Source of the DNA: Muribaculaceae bacterium
Lineage (GTDB): Bacteria > Bacteroidota > Bacteroidia > Bacteroidales > Muribaculaceae
DNA: 34,109 nt
Assembly (NCBI GenBank): GCA_017651515.1
Contig: JAGCCU010000005.1
Span: 1-34,109, forward strand
Direction of reading: 5' to 3'
In this document: piece by piece, positions 30,930 through 34,109 of the stretch
Numbering within the stretch: the first letter of the stretch is position 1
Layout of the letters: each line of letters opens with the position of its first letter
The notes under the pieces: generated by a model
Database searches by the model: none
Seen by the model: the letters and a program-made list of their open reading frames with translations, nothing else
What the model was told of the DNA's origin: nothing
Translations under genes and position numbers: made by a program

Positions 30930-33299
30930 CTACATTCTTGCCTTCTGCTTTTCACCGGCGCCCGAGCCTCGGTATTTGCTGCGTGCTGTGTTGAACTTCC
31001 ATGTAAGGTCAAGCATAAAGGTGCGGCGAGCTGGGTTATAGGTATAGATTTCTCTCACACCATAGATTACAGCACCGGTCTTGCTGGTGTTAAAGATGTC
31101 GATGCAGCGTAGGTCGGCAGTCAGTGTTCCCAGTCGTCCTAGGCTGAAGTCACGTTGAACACCCAGTGTTGAATTGAAGCGGGTTTTTGTGAGGCGGAAG
31201 TTGTTGTAGTCACCACGTGATGACCACACTATGCTTGCATTCAGGCGAAATCTCTTTGGCAACTCGATATCGTTTTGCCACACAAGGTTCAGATATGGGT
31301 GGTTAAGGGTGAGAATAGAACCATCGGCGCAAGGTGTCTTATAGTTCTGGAACACAGCGAATGCACTCCATTGTGGATGCCAGCAGCCAATAACGGGACG
31401 TGCAACAAAATTGATTGACAGTTGGTTGAAATCCTCGGCGCTATTGATGGGTCGAACAAGGCTTACCAGTGGATCATCGGCTCCGGGATAAGGTTCTGTT
31501 GACATTGTCTCGCAGTCCTTGATGCGCCCATAGTTAAGAGTAAGGTTCATCCACTTGTAGGCGGTGTTCAGTACGAGGCTGTGGGTATAGGTGGGTTTCA
31601 AGTAGGGGTTACCACTCTGATAGGTGTAGCGGTTGATATATACTGTTGAACTGGTGAGACTACCATAGTTTGGACGCTGGATATCGCGACGGTAGGAGAG
31701 CGACACCTGAACGTTTCCTATAGGCATCGAGATTACTGCTGTAGGGAACCAGTCGCCGTAATTGCGGCAAACCTCGTCCTCGCGAACTCCAAAGTTATAG
31801 TAGTCGTTCTTGAGGTGCTCATAGCGAAGTCCCATTTGTGCAAACACTCGACCAAACAGTCTTCCATATTCCATGAACGCTGCTGTCGACGACTCGTTGA
31901 TCTTGGTGTCGGTAGTCTTCACAGGCACAGCGTCGGTTGCTGAGAACGAATAGGCATCGGTGCGATGGTTGTGGGAGTACTCGCCGCCGAGCGACAGGTT
32001 ACCGTTCAACAAAGGATAGGAGAAGATAAGTTTTGTTGCCCAGAAGTCGTTGCCACTGCGGGTGTTGCTCTCAATGCTACGCTGTGAAGTTTCCCCTGAA
32101 GCCAATGTCGCAGTCTCAAATGTGCTGCCTGGAGTCTCAGTTTGGTCGAAGAGTCCGTCCACATTGAAATCAACGCCCAGTTTACCAATTTTGCCGTTGT
32201 AGTAAGCGTTGAAGATGTGCTTTTTAAAGGTATCGCTCTGCCTTATATCGCTCTCGGAATGCTCAGTCAAAATGCCATTCTCATAATTGTCGGTGTGGAA
32301 CATGTCGCTGAAATCGGTGCCGGGGTGGCGGTCATATTTATAGAATGCTCCCAAGCTATGATTCTCATTTACCATATAGTTAATCTGAAGTTGTGGCGAC
32401 CAGCCTTTCCAAATGTTTTTACCTTCCTGAGTTGTAACGCTATTATAGTAGTCGGGGCCTACATAATAAATTATCTCGTTGTCCTGCAACTGCTTGCTGT
32501 GTCCATAGCGTCCTGCCCAGAACGAGGCTGTGATGTCGAGGCCGCCAATGCGGTAGTTCATGTCGAGGTTGTTGGCAATGGTATATCCATATTGGTACAT
32601 ACCATTCAGGTTGTCCTGGAAACTAAAGCCCTCACCTTGCGCTTTCTTAAGCTGGATGCGTACAACGGCCTTGGTCGAGGCGGCATAGCGGGCTCCGGGG
32701 TTCTGGATCACGTCGACGTGCTCTATTTGGTCGGAACGCAGGCGTGAAAGCTCATTCATATCCTGAACTTTGCGGCCGTTGATATATACCTCGGCTTCGC
32801 CACGACCAAGTACCTTCACGCTCCCATCACGCTCAGCCTCGAGCGATGGCACCCTCTTCAGGGCGTCGGCCACAGTACCGGCCTTCTCAAGTATGGTTCC
32901 CTCGATGGTGGTGCGCATGGCCTCACCCTTGACGCGGGTCTTGGGCAACTTGCTCACCACTACTACCTCACCTAGCAGTGTGGCTTCGGGCTGCATGGTT
33001 ATTGTGCCCAGATCAACAGCACTTGAATTAATGTAAATTGTTTGATAACCTATATAAGAAATCTTTACCAGTCCGCCATTTTGCAAAGCGTTAAGTTTAA
33101 ATGCACCTTGATCGTCGGTTATGCCACCCTGCACATAGGCCGAGTCGGGCATCGACAGCATCACAACATTTACAAAAGGCATAGGTTCACCATTCTCGTC
33201 AATCACTTTGCCGTTAACATCGGGCGTTTTTGCTACTGCACTCAAAGCTATCATCATGATAGCCATCAGAGCCATGGTTTTTAGAATAAACTCTTTCAT
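30930..33299 (-). CDS. TonB-dependent-receptor-like outer-membrane beta-barrel protein
   Basis: A 789-residue outer-membrane protein with signal peptide (about 1-23), a CarboxypepD_reg-like beta-sandwich (VNGKVIDENGEPMPFVNVVM to about residue 110), a plug-like region (about 120-215: GTVADALKRVPSLEAERDGS, EVYINGRKVQDMNELSRL, VDVIQNPGARY) and a C-terminal barrel with repeated aromatic amphipathic strands. This is the outer membrane beta-barrel family (PF14905) layout, related to SusC-like and TonB receptors, here without a SusD-like partner. No clear TonB box is seen. The ligand is unknown. It is a single-gene unit with a predicted leader of about 170 nt, far longer than others in this window. 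Confidence 0.9.
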   Translation of the reverse strand: MKEFILKTMALMAIMMIALSAVAKTPDVNGKVIDENGEPMPFVNVVMLSMPDSAYVQGGITDDQGAFKLNALQNGGLVKISYIGYQTIYINSSAVDLGTITMQPEATLLGEVVVVSKLPKTRVKGEAMRTTIEGTILEKAGTVADALKRVPSLEAERDGSVKVLGRGEAEVYINGRKVQDMNELSRLRSDQIEHVDVIQNPGARYAASTKAVVRIQLKKAQGEGFSFQDNLNGMYQYGYTIANNLDMNYRIGGLDITASFWAGRYGHSKQLQDNEIIYYVGPDYYNSVTTQEGKNIWKGWSPQLQINYMVNENHSLGAFYKYDRHPGTDFSDMFHTDNYENGILTEHSESDIRQSDTFKKHIFNAYYNGKIGKLGVDFNVDGLFDQTETPGSTFETATLASGETSQRSIESNTRSGNDFWATKLIFSYPLLNGNLSLGGEYSHNHRTDAYSFSATDAVPVKTTDTKINESSTAAFMEYGRLFGRVFAQMGLRYEHLKNDYYNFGVREDEVCRNYGDWFPTAVISMPIGNVQVSLSYRRDIQRPNYGSLTSSTVYINRYTYQSGNPYLKPTYTHSLVLNTAYKWMNLTLNYGRIKDCETMSTEPYPGADDPLVSLVRPINSAEDFNQLSINFVARPVIGCWHPQWSAFAVFQNYKTPCADGSILTLNHPYLNLVWQNDIELPKRFRLNASIVWSSRGDYNNFRLTKTRFNSTLGVQRDFSLGRLGTLTADLRCIDIFNTSKTGAVIYGVREIYTYNPARRTFMLDLTWKFNTARSKYRGSGAGEKQKARM

Positions 33300-33472
33300 C
33301 TTTTTTCCTTATTTAAATTATTAATTTGTTTGCTTTGTTCATGTTTTAGACGCAACAACCATATAAAAATGTTGCGCGATTTCAGTGTTGTTATCAAGTT
33401 TTTAGTGTTTTTAACAAACGGTATGTTTTAAAAAATCATGACTTGCGGTTTAATGCTTGCATGATTTTGACG
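33300..33472 (-). promoter_or_regulatory. Long structured leader of the outer-membrane barrel gene
   Basis: The 314-bp gap 33300-33613 between divergent genes contains no gene. If transcription starts near 33468, the barrel mRNA has a leader of about 169 nt with two inverted repeats: AAAATCATG (33432-33440) with CATGATTTT (33460-33468), followed on the minus strand by a TTTTTT run, and CGCAACA (33351-33357) with TGTTGCG (33370-33376). The first could act as an attenuator or an operator at the start site. No known riboswitch was recognised. Confidence 0.4.
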
Positions 33473-33480
33473 CAAATTTA
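33473..33480 (-). promoter_or_regulatory. -7 box for the outer-membrane barrel gene
   Basis: The minus strand reads TAAATTTG, an exact TAnnTTTG, and is the only perfect match on this strand between the gene and the divergent promoter. A closer but imperfect site lies near 33415-33423. Confidence 0.5.
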
Positions 33481-33549
33481 CAGCTATAATTATAGCAATA
33501 GAATGCTTTTGGGATATTCTGCACGCTTTTGTGACGAGTGGCATTATAA

Positions 33550-33581
33550 TTTCGCGATTTCTCAAAAAAGTTGTATCTTTG
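33550..33581 (+). promoter_or_regulatory. Promoter for the iron-type alcohol dehydrogenase
   Basis: TTTC (33550-33553), a 20-nt spacer and an exact TATCTTTG (33574-33581). The predicted start near 33586 leaves a leader of about 28 nt to the ATG at 33614. Confidence 0.6.
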
Positions 33582-33613
33582 CGAAAAAGTAACTAAAACA
33601 ACAATATAATATT

Positions 33614-34109
33614 ATGATTAAGGATTTCAATTTTTACGCTCCCACAAGGGTGGTGTTCGGCCGTAAGTCAGAAAAGAAGATTGGTGAACTGGTAGCTTCC
33701 AATGGTGGCAAGAAGGTTCTAATCCACTATGGAGGCGGTTCTGCGCAGCGTTCAGGCTTGCTCGACGTGGTACGAGGGCAACTGCGTGATGCCGGCATAG
33801 CATTCTGTGAACTTGGTGGCGTAGTTCCCAACCCATTGCTGTCGAAAGTTCGCGAAGGCATTGAACTGTGCCGCCGAGAGGGTGTAGACTTTATCCTAGC
33901 CGTGGGTGGCGGCAGTGTGATTGACTCTTCTAAGGCAATAGGCTATGGTGTGCCTTACGATGGCGACGTATGGGATTTCTGGGCTGGAAAAGCAGTACCC
34001 GCACAGTGTCTGCCTATCGGCGTGGTACTTACTATACCTGCTGCTGGAAGCGAGATGTCTTCAAGTTGCGTTATTACTGCCGACGAAGGTCTGCTCAAGC
34101 GTGGTTTCA
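33614..34109 (+). CDS. Iron-containing alcohol dehydrogenase (butanol dehydrogenase/YqhD type), partial
   Basis: The first 165 residues of a type III alcohol dehydrogenase, open at the window edge. MIKDFNFYAPTRVVFGRKSE is the family start, and FILAVGGGSVIDSSKAIGYG holds the GGGSVID NAD(P)-binding motif near residues 96-102. The following VWDFWAGKAVPA and LTIPAAGSEMSSSCVIT match the BdhA/YqhD branch, which reduces aldehydes with NAD(P)H using Fe or Zn. The metal ligands lie beyond the window. It is divergent from the outer-membrane barrel gene, with its own promoter. Confidence 0.92.
   Translation, partial: MIKDFNFYAPTRVVFGRKSEKKIGELVASNGGKKVLIHYGGGSAQRSGLLDVVRGQLRDAGIAFCELGGVVPNPLLSKVREGIELCRREGVDFILAVGGGSVIDSSKAIGYGVPYDGDVWDFWAGKAVPAQCLPIGVVLTIPAAGSEMSSSCVITADEGLLKRGF

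Noticed and set aside
32142-32747. A 201-codon plus-strand frame opposite the outer-membrane barrel gene
   Set aside because: It mirrors the codon pattern of the real gene on the minus strand; hydrophobic bias is a by-product of the complement.
1-34109. tRNA genes, CRISPR arrays, insertion sequences, integrase or attachment sites
   Set aside because: None was recognised by eye: no direct-repeat arrays, no transposase-like frames and no cloverleaf candidates in the gaps.

Overview
The window reads as a chromosome segment from a member of the Bacteroidales, most likely Muribaculaceae- or Prevotella-like. The main support is promoter style: nearly every transcription-unit head carries the Bacteroidetes -7 box TAnnTTTG, often with a TTTG or TTG about 19-20 nt upstream, and there are no strong Shine-Dalgarno sites. 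Gene content agrees: ptb-buk, YgiQ, TilS, acyl-ACP thioesterase, AXE1 and GH29 enzymes, a PF14905-type outer-membrane barrel, and surface lipoproteins with Asp-rich N-termini. The family-level placement is inference. No tRNA, rRNA, CRISPR array, IS element or phage module was seen.

Layout. 1-1667 (-): ptb followed by a butyrate kinase gene that turns, in frame, into part of a calcineurin-like phosphoesterase at about 228-245. This is probably a chimeric join at the contig edge. 1824-3860 (-): a SanA/YdcF-like protein and a two-domain PAP2/class A acid phosphatase whose second domain has lost its catalytic residues. 3976-5328: rubredoxin and a C_GCAxxG_C_C protein, divergent from superoxide dismutase. 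5450-6698 (+): a leaderless-secretion (no signal peptide) trypsin-like protease behind a nested inverted repeat, then a small secreted protein split by one in-frame TGA.

6770-11565 (-) is the most interesting unit. Its first gene encodes one 581-residue polypeptide: an ECF-type sigma factor, one transmembrane helix, a Ser/Thr/Gln-rich linker and a C-terminal outer-membrane beta-barrel. It is followed at 14, 2 and 10 bp by an MBOAT O-acyltransferase, an SGNH-like partner and an HD-domain protein. The design resembles the dual membrane-spanning anti-sigma (Dma) proteins of Bacteroides, but here the sigma factor itself occupies the cytoplasmic end.

11712-18595 (-): a glycine-zipper lipoprotein, an operon of mmcQ/yjbR-like, ygiQ and an alpha/beta hydrolase lipoprotein, and a 963-residue secreted protein of unknown function. 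18940-25126: uvrB with a trailing surface-type lipoprotein, divergent from tilS, which seems to have a leaderless mRNA; tilS overlaps AXE1 tail to tail; a thioredoxin-fold protein heads the AXE1 unit. 25197-28917 (+): ybaK, aroC, acyl-ACP thioesterase and GH29 alpha-L-fucosidase in one operon. 28922-30806 (-): GNAT plus zinc ribbon, an isoprenylcysteine methyltransferase-like protein and a RimJ-like acetyltransferase. 30930-33299 (-): an outer-membrane barrel with an unusually long structured leader. 33614-end (+): the start of an iron-containing alcohol dehydrogenase.
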